A DNA stretch of 64,000 nt, from NCBI GenBank assembly GCA_026225475.1, contig JAMFSU010000079.1, forward strand, positions 44,910 through 108,909. The letters run 5' to 3'. Under the pieces are notes generated by a model. It did no database searches. It was not told where the DNA came from and saw only the letters and a list, made by a program, of their open reading frames with translations. Shown here one piece after another: positions 1 to 7,674 of this stretch. Source of the stretch: Duganella sp. Lineage in GTDB: Bacteria; Pseudomonadota; Gammaproteobacteria; Burkholderiales; Burkholderiaceae_D. The number at the start of each line of letters is the position of its first letter. Within the stretch, counting starts at the first letter, position 1. Both the position numbers and the translations under genes were made by a program.

Positions 1-359
1 CGGTTATTTGTCGCAAGCGAATAGCGTATTACGATGCCATTGCCGTTGAAGATAATGGTCAGGCTCTTGGATTGCTTTGTTTCTCCGCCGTGCGTTAATC
101 CATAGATGGGAATAAACGTCATTCCTAAAGCGTTCGAGCTGCTGTAGTTATAAACCCAGGTTTCAGTATTGTTATCGGGCTCTTTCAGGAAAGAGCCCGC
201 TGGGCCCAAGTAGGCCAAGACATCAGCTTTGGTCGACTTTCCCTTGACGAGATGCTGATCAAGGGAAATTTGGTCCATCTCGGCGAGTGCTGGATTGCCT
301 GACGTGGCACAAGCATTCAGGAGTAGGGCTGCAACAATGGCAACAATAATTTTTTTCAT
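1..359 (-). CDS. Partial SmpA/BamE-like lipoprotein
   Basis: The gene runs off the left edge, so its C-terminus is missing. Reading leftward from the ATG at 359, the product opens with MKKIIVAIVAALLLNACATS, a short hydrophobic signal followed by a lipobox (LNAC), so it should be exported and lipidated. The next part (DQHLVKGKSTKADVLAYLGP) has the K-G-x-S/T-x-x-D-V-x-x-x-L-G pattern of the small SmpA/BamE/OmlA-like outer-membrane lipoproteins. The remainder is beta-rich, with a repeated Y-rich strand. BamE itself acts in outer-membrane protein assembly, but many paralogues of this fold have no known job, so I infer only envelope location. It sits next to an IS remnant, which suggests an accessory context. 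Confidence 0.7.
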   Translation of the reverse strand, partial: MKKIIVAIVAALLLNACATSGNPALAEMDQISLDQHLVKGKSTKADVLAYLGPAGSFLKEPDNNTETWVYNYSSSNALGMTFIPIYGLTHGGETKQSKSLTIIFNGNGIVIRYSLATNN

Positions 360-363
360 CGGA

Positions 364-735
364 TTATGTTCGTTTGCTCGCTGAATTGACCCTATCGATT
401 TGACCCGCCCTCCATTGTCTTGAGAAGGCCGCGACTCTGTCATAAGACCCTTCAAAACCTAGTTCTTGCAAATCGGCATGGATCTGTTTCAGACTGCGGC
501 GTTGTTTACGCGATTTGGCTGACTCGGTTTTAAGCAAAGCCGTAAGTTGCAAAGCATATTTGTCGATAGCGCTAGAACTCGGCCTATCTCGATAGGCCGG
601 CTCTGTTATCTCTGAGCGTAGATAGTGCCGAACAGTGTTTCGAGAGATGCCTAACCTTCTGGCGATTTCTCTTAGGGGGACCTGGTCACGGATCTGCCAG
701 CGTCGAATAATTCCTGGTAATGCCACGTCAATCAC
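364..735 (-). pseudogene. Truncated IS21-family transposase (IstA N-terminus)
   Basis: This 123-codon frame begins MIDVALPGIIRRWQIRDQVP and contains the helix-turn-helix LREIARRLGISRNTVRHYL typical of the IstA transposase of IS21-like elements. It continues through the linker (SYDRVAAFSRQWR) that normally leads into the DDE catalytic domain. Here the frame stops after about 120 residues, where IstA is normally around 350-500 residues, and no IstB helper ATPase follows. The catalytic domain is therefore absent and the copy cannot transpose by itself. The deletion joins it directly to the start of the lipoprotein gene at 359. Confidence 0.75.
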
Positions 736-837
736 TCCAATCTCCTACCTAATTTCTTAAGTAAGATTGTGTTCTAAACGTGGGTCAATTTAAGATGCAA
801 TTTTCCCAGAAAAGTGGGTTTTCGGTGCAAATCAACA
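364..837 (-). mobile_element. IS21-like element remnant with one terminus
   Basis: Upstream of the istA fragment, leftward reading from about 837 starts TGTTGATTTGCACCGAAAAC. It fits the TG...CA type of IS21 terminus and contains short repeats (AATTGACCC near 785, and again near 384-405 in the truncated part). The right end is inferred from the TG and from loss of similarity beyond it. I see no matching left terminus, so the element was probably deleted internally. Boundaries are approximate. Confidence 0.45.
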
Positions 838-953
838 CGGTTTTGCGAGCTTTGGCATTTTGTATCCATAATATTTGAGTGCTGCTGTTATGGATGCAAG
901 CTTGGATGAAAAACAGCCGGATTGCAATAAATCTTATTGGACGTTAAAGACAA

Positions 954-986
954 AAAGCCGCTGAAACGTGGCGTTTTAGCGGCTTT
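954..986. terminator. Terminator after tRNA-Leu (bidirectional)
   Basis: AAAGCCGCT-gaaacgtggcgtttt-AGCGGCTTT forms a strong stem with an A-tract on one side and a T-tract on the other, so it can stop transcription on both strands. It lies 35 nt downstream of the leftward tRNA-Leu. Confidence 0.75.
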
Positions 987-1020
987 GGTTGACTTCTGTG
1001 GACGACTTTGAATTGCTTCT

Positions 1021-1113
1021 TGGTGCCTGAGACCGGAATCGAACCGGTACGCCCCTTTCCAGGTAAGCGGCGGATTTTAAGTCCGCTGTGTCTACCAATT
1101 TCACCACTCAGGC
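1021..1113 (-). tRNA. tRNA-Leu (anticodon TAA)
   Basis: Read leftward, acceptor GCCTGAG at 1113 pairs with CTCAGGC and is followed by A-CCA encoded at 1024-1021. The anticodon stem-loop gives CTTAAAA with anticodon TAA. A long variable arm, typical of class II tRNA-Leu, and the T-loop GGTTCGATTCC are present. A TATAAT box on the same strand (1166-1161) is a suitable -10. Confidence 0.95.
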
Positions 1114-1346
1114 AGCTTGTCCTACGTTTTCCCCCGGCGTGAGCGCCGAAAAAGGAAGGCATTATAGCAGCGACTCGGCCAGAATCTGCCTATTCTGTGA
1201 ACCATTGCCTATTTCTTGATTTTTATTGAACGTACTTAGGAGCAATTCTGTCGATTATTCGTCAGGAGTCAGCAAATCTTGTCAACGTACAACCTGGGTG
1301 CCAGGTAGTAAAATACGTGCAATTCAAATCAAATTTGGCCAAGATT

Positions 1347-2222
1347 ATGACCCAAGCCGTGTTGAAAACAGTTCAATGTATTTCGCCTTCCGGATTACAT
1401 TCCATGGCTTACAAAGAGTGGGGCGATTCGCATAATCCCAATGTGCTGGTTTGCGTGCATGGCGTGACGCGGGTCGGGGATGATTTTGATGTCATGGCGC
1501 GGGCCTTGTCCGATACTTACCGTGTGGTTTGCCCCGACGTGGTCGGGCGCGGACGCTCGGGGCGCTTGCGCGATCCTCAGTATTATGTGATTCCGCAATA
1601 CGTCAGTGATATGGTGACGCTGCTGGCTAAGCTGGGGGCCGAGTCGCTGGACTGGTTCGGCACTTCGATGGGAGGCCTGATCGGTATGGCGCTGGCGTCG
1701 CTGCCCGATAATCCGATTCGCCGTCTGGTCTTGAATGATATTGGTCCCTCAATCAATGCATCGGCCTTGGCACGTATTGGTGAATACATCGGCCAGGATA
1801 TGCGTTTCGTCACCTTTGATGAGGCAGCGCAGTATATCCGCGCGATTTCGGCGACCTTCGGCCCACATACCGATGAAGAGTGGCATAAATTGGCCGCCGA
1901 CGTCTTGCGCCAGGATCAGGACGGTAAATGGCACCGGCACTATGATTTGAATCTGGCTGCGCCATTCAAAGCGATGACGCCGGAAGCGGCCAGTATCGGC
2001 GAAGCCATGCTGTGGGCGGCGTACGATGCGATTCGTTGTCCCACTTTGCTGGTGCGCGGCCAGCAGTCCGACCTGTTGTTGCCGGAGGTGGCGCAGGCGA
2101 TGACGCAGCGCGGCCCCAAGGCCAGGCTGGTAGAAATTGCAGGGGTTGGCCATGCGCCGACCTTTATGCATGCTGATCAGATCAAGTTGGCACAAGACTT
2201 CTTGTTTGCGGCATCCACTTAA
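1347..2222 (+). CDS. Alpha/beta hydrolase
   Basis: This 291-residue product is a single-domain alpha/beta hydrolase. VCVHGVTR is the HG oxyanion-hole segment, FGTSMGG is the nucleophile elbow (G-x-S-x-G) near residue 105, and VGHAPTF near the C-terminus carries the catalytic His. The acidic residue probably lies in the LLVRGQQSDLLL strand. Substrate cannot be told from sequence; esterase, C-C hydrolase and dehalogenase members share this pattern. A GTG at 1317 would add ten residues and has an AGG upstream. I prefer the ATG at 1347, although its ribosome site is weak. It is followed after 17 bases by a RidA-family gene and then relA, so the three are probably co-transcribed. Confidence 0.85.
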   Translation: MTQAVLKTVQCISPSGLHSMAYKEWGDSHNPNVLVCVHGVTRVGDDFDVMARALSDTYRVVCPDVVGRGRSGRLRDPQYYVIPQYVSDMVTLLAKLGAESLDWFGTSMGGLIGMALASLPDNPIRRLVLNDIGPSINASALARIGEYIGQDMRFVTFDEAAQYIRAISATFGPHTDEEWHKLAADVLRQDQDGKWHRHYDLNLAAPFKAMTPEAASIGEAMLWAAYDAIRCPTLLVRGQQSDLLLPEVAQAMTQRGPKARLVEIAGVGHAPTFMHADQIKLAQDFLFAAST

Positions 2223-2239
2223 CGTAGCGAGGAAATACC

Positions 2240-2590
2240 ATGACCGTACAACGTCTCCATGTTGGCAAACGCCTGTCGGAAGCTGCCATTCACAATGGCA
2301 CTATTTATCTGGCTGGCCAGATTGCCGAAGATGCTACCCAAAACATCGAAGGTCAGACACGTGAAGTGCTGGGCCATATTGATCGTTTGCTGGCCGAAGC
2401 CGGCAGCAGCAAGGAGCAGATCCTGTCGTGCCAGATTTATATCGCCGACGTTAAGGATTTCGAAGGCATGAACAAGGTGTGGGACGATTGGGTGCCAGCC
2501 GGTAACACACCACCGCGCGCGACAGTCGAAGCCAAGCTGGCACGACCTGAGTTGCTGGTCGAAATCATCATTGTTGCTGCCCAAAAGTAA
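2240..2590 (+). CDS. RidA/YjgF-family protein
   Basis: The 116-residue protein has the RidA/YjgF/UK114 fold pattern: GTIYLAGQIAED near residue 20, then an I-DRLLAEAG-S-EQILS-QIYIADV core, and APPRATVEA-style NTPPRATVEA before the last strand. Family members are trimers, and RidA hydrolyses reactive enamine/imine intermediates from PLP enzymes. The catalytic Arg of that reaction probably corresponds to the Arg in PPRATVEAKL, but several RidA subfamilies lack deaminase activity, so the reaction is inferred. A GAGGAAAT ribosome site precedes the ATG. It lies between the hydrolase (17-base gap) and relA (12-base gap). Confidence 0.88.
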   Translation: MTVQRLHVGKRLSEAAIHNGTIYLAGQIAEDATQNIEGQTREVLGHIDRLLAEAGSSKEQILSCQIYIADVKDFEGMNKVWDDWVPAGNTPPRATVEAKLARPELLVEIIIVAAQK

Positions 2591-2602
2591 AACTAAGGAT
2601 TC

Positions 2603-4852
2603 ATGGTTTCAGTCGTCCCAGTGTCGCAGGAGGGCAGTCCCTCCATAGTCGCCGGATTGCGCCCGGAAGACAGTGCCCGTGTATTGGCGGCGCTGGCGTT
2701 TGTCGAACCGATTTATCGCGGCAAACCAGTGCCGTCCGGGCAGGATGTGTTGCAGTTTGTGCAGGGCGTCGTCGACGTGCTGGCCGCACTCAATGTCGAT
2801 GCCGAGACGCGCATCGCCGGTTTGCTGTTCGAGTTGTATATCGTTGATCTGGATATTGCCGCGACGATAGAGGAGCGTTTCGGCAAGGACATTGCCGATC
2901 TGGTTGCCGGCGTGCGCCAGTTGATGCGCTTTCATGGCTTGACCTTTCAGCATCCGAAGGAAGTCATGCGCGGCAAGAATGCCGCCCAGCACGCTGCTGC
3001 GCAAATCGAAACGTTGCGCAAGATGTTGCTGGCGATGGCAACTGATATGCGCGTGGTGCTGGTACGGCTCGCTTCGCGTGTGACCACCTTGCGTTATTTC
3101 GCCGAAAACAAACTGGAAAACGAAACCACCGCGCAATACGCCCGGGAAACCTTCGACCTGTATGCGCCACTGGCCAATCGTCTGGGCATCTGGCAGTTGA
3201 AGTGGGAGCTTGAGGATTTATCGTTCCGCTTCCTGGAGCCGACGACCTACAAGCGCATCGCCAAGATGCTGGAAGAAAAGCGGATCGAGCGTGCCGCCTT
3301 TGTCGCCACGGCGATCGAACGTTTGCGTGCAGAACTCACTAGCGCGGATATCAAGGCGGAAGTCTCGGGGCGGCCCAAGCATATTTACAGTATCTGGAAC
3401 AAGATGCGCGGCAAGGAGCTGGAATTTTCCGAGCTCTACGACGTACGCGCGTTTCGTGTGATCGTCGACGACGTCAAGCAATGCTTTGCCGTTCTTGGCA
3501 TCATCCATAACATCTGGGCGCCGATTCCCAAGGAGTTCGACGATTACATTTCGCGGCCCAAGCCGAACGGTTATCAGTCGTTGCATACTGTGGTGGTGGC
3601 GGAAGATGGCCGCCCGCTGGAAGTGCAGATCCGCACGCGTGAAATGCATCACTTTGCCGAATACGGTGTAGCGGCGCACTGGCGCTACAAGGAAAGCGGC
3701 GGCTCCAATTTTACGGGGCAAAAGTACGACGAAAAAATTGCCTGGTTGCGCCAATTGCTGGCCTGGAAAAGTGAAGTCGCCGACGCCGTGGTCGAGCAGG
3801 AAGAAGTGCGCCGCGACTGGGTGGAAAAACTCAAGTCCACCACGCTGGATGAGCGCATTTATGTACTGACGCCACAGGCGCGGGTGATTGAGCTGCCTAG
3901 CGGCGCCACGCCAATCGACTTCGCCTATCATTTGCACAGCGATGTCGGTCATCGCTGCCGTGGCGCGCGTGTCGATGGCGTGATGGTGCCGTTGAATACG
4001 TCATTGAAGAACGGCCAGACGGTCGAGATTATTACTGTCAAGAGTGGTGCCGGCGCCGGTCCGTCGCGTGACTGGCTCAGCCCCGGTTATGCGGTGAGCC
4101 CGCGGACACGCTCCAAGGTGCGTGCCTGGTTCAATGCAATTGAGCAAGAAGAAACCCTGGCGCAAGGACGCAGTCTGCTGGAAAAGACCTTGCAGCGTGA
4201 AGGCAAGACCGCCGTCAATCTGGAAGAGCTGGCGCACAAGCTGGGCTTTGGCAAGGTAGATGACTTGTGCTTGTCGTTGGGCAAGGATGAGTTCAGCCCG
4301 CGCCAGATCGAGCAGGCCTTGCATGAGGGCGGCGACGACAAGCCGGTTGAGCCGGACGAAGCCTCCATCACTCGCAAGAGCCGGGCATCGAGCATTGTGC
4401 AGGGCGCCAAGTCGGGGGTGCTGGTGGTCGGCACCGAAGGTCTGATGACGCAATTGGCGCGCTGCTGCAAGCCGGCACCGCCGGACGCGATTGTCGGCTT
4501 CGTCACGCGTGGCAAGGGCGTGTCAATTCATCGTCTGACTTGCAAGAATTTTGCGGAAATGAGTAGCAAGGCTCCTGAACGTGTCATTCAGACCGATTGG
4601 GGTTCGCCGGCCAAGGATACCGTCTATCCGGTCGATATCTTCGTGCTGGCCGGTGATCGCCAGGGCTTGCTGCGCGACATTTCAGAAATTTTCCTGCGCG
4701 AAAAGATCAACGTGATCGGCGTCAGTACCCAGAGCATGAAAGGGCAGGCACGGATGGGCTTTACTGCCGAAATTGGTTCGACAGCGCAATTGCAGAAGGC
4801 CTTGGCGGTCATTCGTGAGGTCAAGGGCGTGTTGGAGGCGCGTCGGCAATAG
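2603..4852 (+). CDS. relA: GTP pyrophosphokinase RelA
   Basis: This 749-residue RelA/SpoT homologue makes (p)ppGpp on the ribosome during amino-acid starvation. In order: a pseudo-hydrolase domain (about 30-200) without the HDxxED metal site (LLFELYIVDLDI stands in its place), a synthetase domain (about 245-360, with YDVRAFRVIV and KPNGYQSLHT), TGS (about 415-478), a helical region, a CC-containing zinc-finger-like segment (Cys621-622) and a C-terminal ACT/RRM (about 672-749). The synthetase loop reads KEFDDYI (EXDD), the signature of monofunctional RelA as opposed to RXKD in bifunctional enzymes. Both signatures therefore point to a synthetase-only enzyme. A GC-rich hairpin (4857-4880) follows, without a T-run. 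Confidence 0.95.
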   Translation: MVSVVPVSQEGSPSIVAGLRPEDSARVLAALAFVEPIYRGKPVPSGQDVLQFVQGVVDVLAALNVDAETRIAGLLFELYIVDLDIAATIEERFGKDIADLVAGVRQLMRFHGLTFQHPKEVMRGKNAAQHAAAQIETLRKMLLAMATDMRVVLVRLASRVTTLRYFAENKLENETTAQYARETFDLYAPLANRLGIWQLKWELEDLSFRFLEPTTYKRIAKMLEEKRIERAAFVATAIERLRAELTSADIKAEVSGRPKHIYSIWNKMRGKELEFSELYDVRAFRVIVDDVKQCFAVLGIIHNIWAPIPKEFDDYISRPKPNGYQSLHTVVVAEDGRPLEVQIRTREMHHFAEYGVAAHWRYKESGGSNFTGQKYDEKIAWLRQLLAWKSEVADAVVEQEEVRRDWVEKLKSTTLDERIYVLTPQARVIELPSGATPIDFAYHLHSDVGHRCRGARVDGVMVPLNTSLKNGQTVEIITVKSGAGAGPSRDWLSPGYAVSPRTRSKVRAWFNAIEQEETLAQGRSLLEKTLQREGKTAVNLEELAHKLGFGKVDDLCLSLGKDEFSPRQIEQALHEGGDDKPVEPDEASITRKSRASSIVQGAKSGVLVVGTEGLMTQLARCCKPAPPDAIVGFVTRGKGVSIHRLTCKNFAEMSSKAPERVIQTDWGSPAKDTVYPVDIFVLAGDRQGLLRDISEIFLREKINVIGVSTQSMKGQARMGFTAEIGSTAQLQKALAVIREVKGVLEARRQ

Positions 4853-4977
4853 CGGCGCAAGCGCCTGCGAGTGCGCTTGCAAGTGGGCCGGCTAGGACGG
4901 TTGCCAATTTTTTTAAAAATCTTTTCGACAACACTAGCCAAAAATAAAAAATGCCCCTATAATCTCGCTTCTTCACT

Positions 4978-5054
4978 AGGCGCGTAGCTCAGCTGGTTAG
5001 AGCACTACCTTGACATGGTAGGGGTCGTTGGTTCGAGTCCAATCGTGCCTACCA
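4978..5054 (+). tRNA. tRNA-Val (anticodon GAC)
   Basis: The 77-nt cloverleaf has acceptor AGGCGCG pairing with CGTGCCT, the D-loop AGCTGGTTAGA, an anticodon loop CTTGACA giving GAC, the T-loop GTTCGAGTCC and an encoded CCA. A TATAAT box at 4958-4963 is the likely -10. Confidence 0.96.
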
Positions 5055-5128
5055 ATATTCTTGATGTTGTTGAATATTGGTATCGAAGCAGGTCAGTGAT
5101 GATCACTTCGAAAAACAGCATCAAATGT

Positions 5129-5163
5129 AAAAAACGGAAGCGCAGTCTGGCTTCCGTTTTTGC
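5129..5163 (+). terminator. Rho-independent terminator after tRNA-Val
   Basis: AAAAACGGAAGC-gcagtctg-GCTTCCGTTTTT gives a perfect stem of 12 pairs including the A/T flanks, followed by more T residues. It closes the tRNA-Val transcript. Confidence 0.85.
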
Positions 5164-5230
5164 TTTTTGTGCGGCGTTTTTTCTTCCTGTTTCAACGCCT
5201 CGCATTCGGCTAATGCCGTGCCGGTGAGCT

Positions 5231-5941
5231 TTACTCCTGATCGCCGCCAATCAACGGCATAGTCAACACGGCATCCCGTTTATCCAGCAAATGCTGGCGC
5301 AATATCCCCGCCAGCCGTTTACCGTCACGCGCTTCCAGCGCATTGAGCATTTGTTCGTGGTCATGCGCTGCACGATCCCATTTGTTCGGTTTGAAATTCG
5401 ATTTGAAGCGCAATGCCTGCAAGCGTCGGTTCAGACTCAGGTAGGTTTGATGCAGTACGCTATTGCGCGCCGCCTGGTTGATCTGGTTATGGATCAGTTG
5501 ATTGCGGCTGTAATAGCCAGGCAGGTCGTTTTGCGCCTTGCAGGCCAGCATGGCGTAATGCAGGGCCTTGATTTCAGCCACCTCGACAGCGGTGATGCGT
5601 TCGCAGGCAAGTTCGCCTGCCAGCGCTTCCAGGCCACTCATCAATTCAAAGGTTTCGCGGATCTCGGTTTCAGACATTTTGGACACCGAGGCGCCGCGAT
5701 TCGGTGCGATGTCGATCAGACCTTCTGCTGCCAGCACCTTCAAGGCTTCACGCAGCGGCGTGCGGGAGATGCCCAGGGTTTCGCAGAGCTCTCGCTCGTT
5801 CAGTTTGGTGCCTGGTGCCAGCACCGCTTCCACGATCAAATTGCGTAAGTGTTCAACGACCGTGTCGTGCAGGCGTGGACGTTCCAGTCGGGGCAGGGCG
5901 GCAGGCATGCTGCTTTCTTGTTCAAGTGCTGAATTTTGCAT
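5231..5941 (-). CDS. GntR-family regulator with FCD domain
   Basis: The 236-residue product has an N-terminal winged helix (LHDTVVEHLRNLIVEAVLAP, then LCETLGISRTPLREALKVL, about 25-90). It ends in an all-helical FCD ligand domain, where the HYAMLACKA and HNQINQAA segments supply His residues that often bind metal and ligand in this subfamily. FCD regulators usually sense small carboxylic acids. It is divergent from the aminotransferase/MFS/dehydrogenase genes starting at 6227, and both promoters carry the same 16-nt palindrome, so it most likely controls that operon and itself. The site overlaps its own start codon, pointing to autorepression. The ligand (glyoxylate, glycolate or another hydroxyacid) is inferred from the neighbours only. 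Confidence 0.88.
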   Translation of the reverse strand: MQNSALEQESSMPAALPRLERPRLHDTVVEHLRNLIVEAVLAPGTKLNERELCETLGISRTPLREALKVLAAEGLIDIAPNRGASVSKMSETEIRETFELMSGLEALAGELACERITAVEVAEIKALHYAMLACKAQNDLPGYYSRNQLIHNQINQAARNSVLHQTYLSLNRRLQALRFKSNFKPNKWDRAAHDHEQMLNALEARDGKRLAGILRQHLLDKRDAVLTMPLIGGDQE

Positions 5942-5948
5942 TCAAAAT
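5933..5948. promoter_or_regulatory. Candidate GntR operator, site 1
   Basis: On the minus strand this reads ATTTTGAATGCAAAAT, an inverted repeat ATTTTG-N4-CAAAAT overlapping the regulator's ATG. The same 16-mer occurs at 6170-6185 in the opposite orientation. Confidence 0.6.
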
Positions 5949-6169
5949 CCTTGGTGCGTGTTGATGCGATTTATAACATGGTGTTAAGTATTGCAAAAAT
6001 ACCAGCATCGGGGCCAGCCAAAAATGAAAAATTTAATCGCTGTCGCCAAAAAACTGCGCTAAGCCTCGGTATTTAAATGGTTTTCTTTTTTCTCATCATT
6101 TCTTTGATGCAATAAAAAGTCTTCGTTCCTGAAATAAGCCTTTACCTGCCAGATTCTCACTGTTAAAGT

Positions 6170-6185
6170 ATTTTGAATGCAAAAT
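6170..6185. promoter_or_regulatory. Candidate GntR operator, site 2
   Basis: ATTTTGAATGCAAAAT lies 41 bases before the aminotransferase start and is identical to site 1 (5933-5948) read on the other strand. A further CAAAATTC half-element follows directly at about 6187. Its position suits promoter occlusion. Confidence 0.6.
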
Positions 6186-6226
6186 ACAAAATTCAAACGA
6201 AATTGCTGATTCTTTAGGAGGAGTAC

Positions 6227-7444
6227 ATGTTGAAACTGGATTTCCATCCCGCCGGTCGTCACTTCCTGCAAATTCCCGGCCCTAGCCCGGTGCCCGACCG
6301 AATTTTGCGTGCCATGAGTTTTCCGACCATAGATCACCGTGGTCCGGAGTTTGGTGCCCTGGGTTTGCAGGTGCTCGACGGTATTAAGAAAATTTTCAAG
6401 ACCGAACAGCCTGTGGTGATTTATCCAGCCTCCGGTACCGGTGCTTGGGAAGCCGCACTGACCAATGTGTTGAGTGCCGGTGATCATGTGCTGATGTATG
6501 AGACCGGCCACTTTGCCACCTTATGGAAAAAAATGGCCGAAGCATTGGGCCTGCAACCGGAGTTCCTCGGCGAACCAGGTATCGAAGGCTGGCGCCGTGG
6601 CGTGCAGGCAGATCGCATCGAAGAGCGCTTGCGGCGTGACAGTGCACATCAGATCAAGGCCGTTTGCGTGGTGCATAACGAGACCTCCACCGGTGTGACT
6701 TCCAATATTGCGGCCGTGCGCCAGGCCATTGATGCGGCAGGTCATCCAGCATTGCTGCTGGTCGATACGATTTCTGGCCTGGCCTCGGCGGACTATCGCC
6801 ATGATGAATGGGGCGTCGACGTCACAGTCTCGGGTTCGCAAAAAGGCTTGATGCTGCCACCGGGCATCAGTTTCAATGCCGTATCCAAGAAAGCGCTCGC
6901 CGCTAGCAAGCAGGCCACGTTGCCAAAGGCCTTCTGGGCCTGGGGTGAAATCATCGAAATGAATGCAACCGGTTATTGGCCATATACGCCCAGCACTAAT
7001 TTGCTGTACGGCTTGTCGGAAGCGCTCGACATGATTCTGGGCGAAGGTCTGGATAACGTATTCGCTCGCCACGAACGATTGGCTTCTGCTTGTCGTGCCG
7101 CAGTCAATGCCTGGGGACTGGAAATTCAGTGCGCCGATCCCAGTGTGTATTCGCCGGTGCTGACAGGGGTCATGATGCCCAGCGGTTTTGATGCTGACAC
7201 GATCCGCAAGACCATCTATGAAAACTTCAACATGTCGCTCGGCACCGGTTTGGGCAAGATGAAGGGCGGCATGTTCCGCATCGGTCACCTGGGCGAAGCC
7301 AATGAATTGACCTTGATGGCAACGCTGGCAGGTTGCGAGATGGGGTTGAAGCTGGCCGATGTGGCGCTGGCCGATAGCGGCGTCGTGGCGGCCATGGCGA
7401 ATCTGACAGAGCAAAAGAAAAATCCGGTATTGAAGGTGGCTTAG
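6227..7444 (+). CDS. Serine(alanine)-glyoxylate aminotransferase, class V
   Basis: The 405-residue product is a fold-type I, class V PLP enzyme. Landmarks are FLQIPGPSPVPDRIL at the N-terminus, YPASGTGAWEAAL (phosphate-binding region, about 66-79), LLLVDTISGLAS (PLP-pyridine Asp, residue 180) and SGSQKGLMLPPG with the Schiff-base Lys206. The MFRIGHLGE motif with the substrate-carboxylate Arg lies near the C-terminus. This pattern matches serine-glyoxylate and alanine-glyoxylate aminotransferases, which convert glyoxylate to glycine while making hydroxypyruvate or pyruvate. AGGAGG precedes the ATG. Downstream carrier and dehydrogenase genes suggest uptake and oxidation of a 2-hydroxyacid to an oxoacid used here. 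Confidence 0.9.
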   Translation: MLKLDFHPAGRHFLQIPGPSPVPDRILRAMSFPTIDHRGPEFGALGLQVLDGIKKIFKTEQPVVIYPASGTGAWEAALTNVLSAGDHVLMYETGHFATLWKKMAEALGLQPEFLGEPGIEGWRRGVQADRIEERLRRDSAHQIKAVCVVHNETSTGVTSNIAAVRQAIDAAGHPALLLVDTISGLASADYRHDEWGVDVTVSGSQKGLMLPPGISFNAVSKKALAASKQATLPKAFWAWGEIIEMNATGYWPYTPSTNLLYGLSEALDMILGEGLDNVFARHERLASACRAAVNAWGLEIQCADPSVYSPVLTGVMMPSGFDADTIRKTIYENFNMSLGTGLGKMKGGMFRIGHLGEANELTLMATLAGCEMGLKLADVALADSGVVAAMANLTEQKKNPVLKVA

Positions 7445-7674
7445 CCGGCGCTGGCTGCAGGCGTAGCGTTGCCCCGACAACACGGGCACGCGGTGCCTTG
7501 GCAGGGAGCAAGACATTGCTGGTGCTGTTGCAGGTGGCCTGCGCAGTTTGTCACGCCGCTGTTGCTGCATCGGTTTGGTTGCGAATAACACATTCCGGCA
7601 CGAGCACTATCCCGCAGAGGAACGAAGCGTAAGGGCTTCACGGCGTGCCGGCGTACCAATACTGGAGACAAGTA

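Noticed and set aside
5005..5250. Leftward frame covering tRNA-Val
   Set aside because: It translates the tRNA complement and the terminator; it is a known type of false gene at tRNAs.
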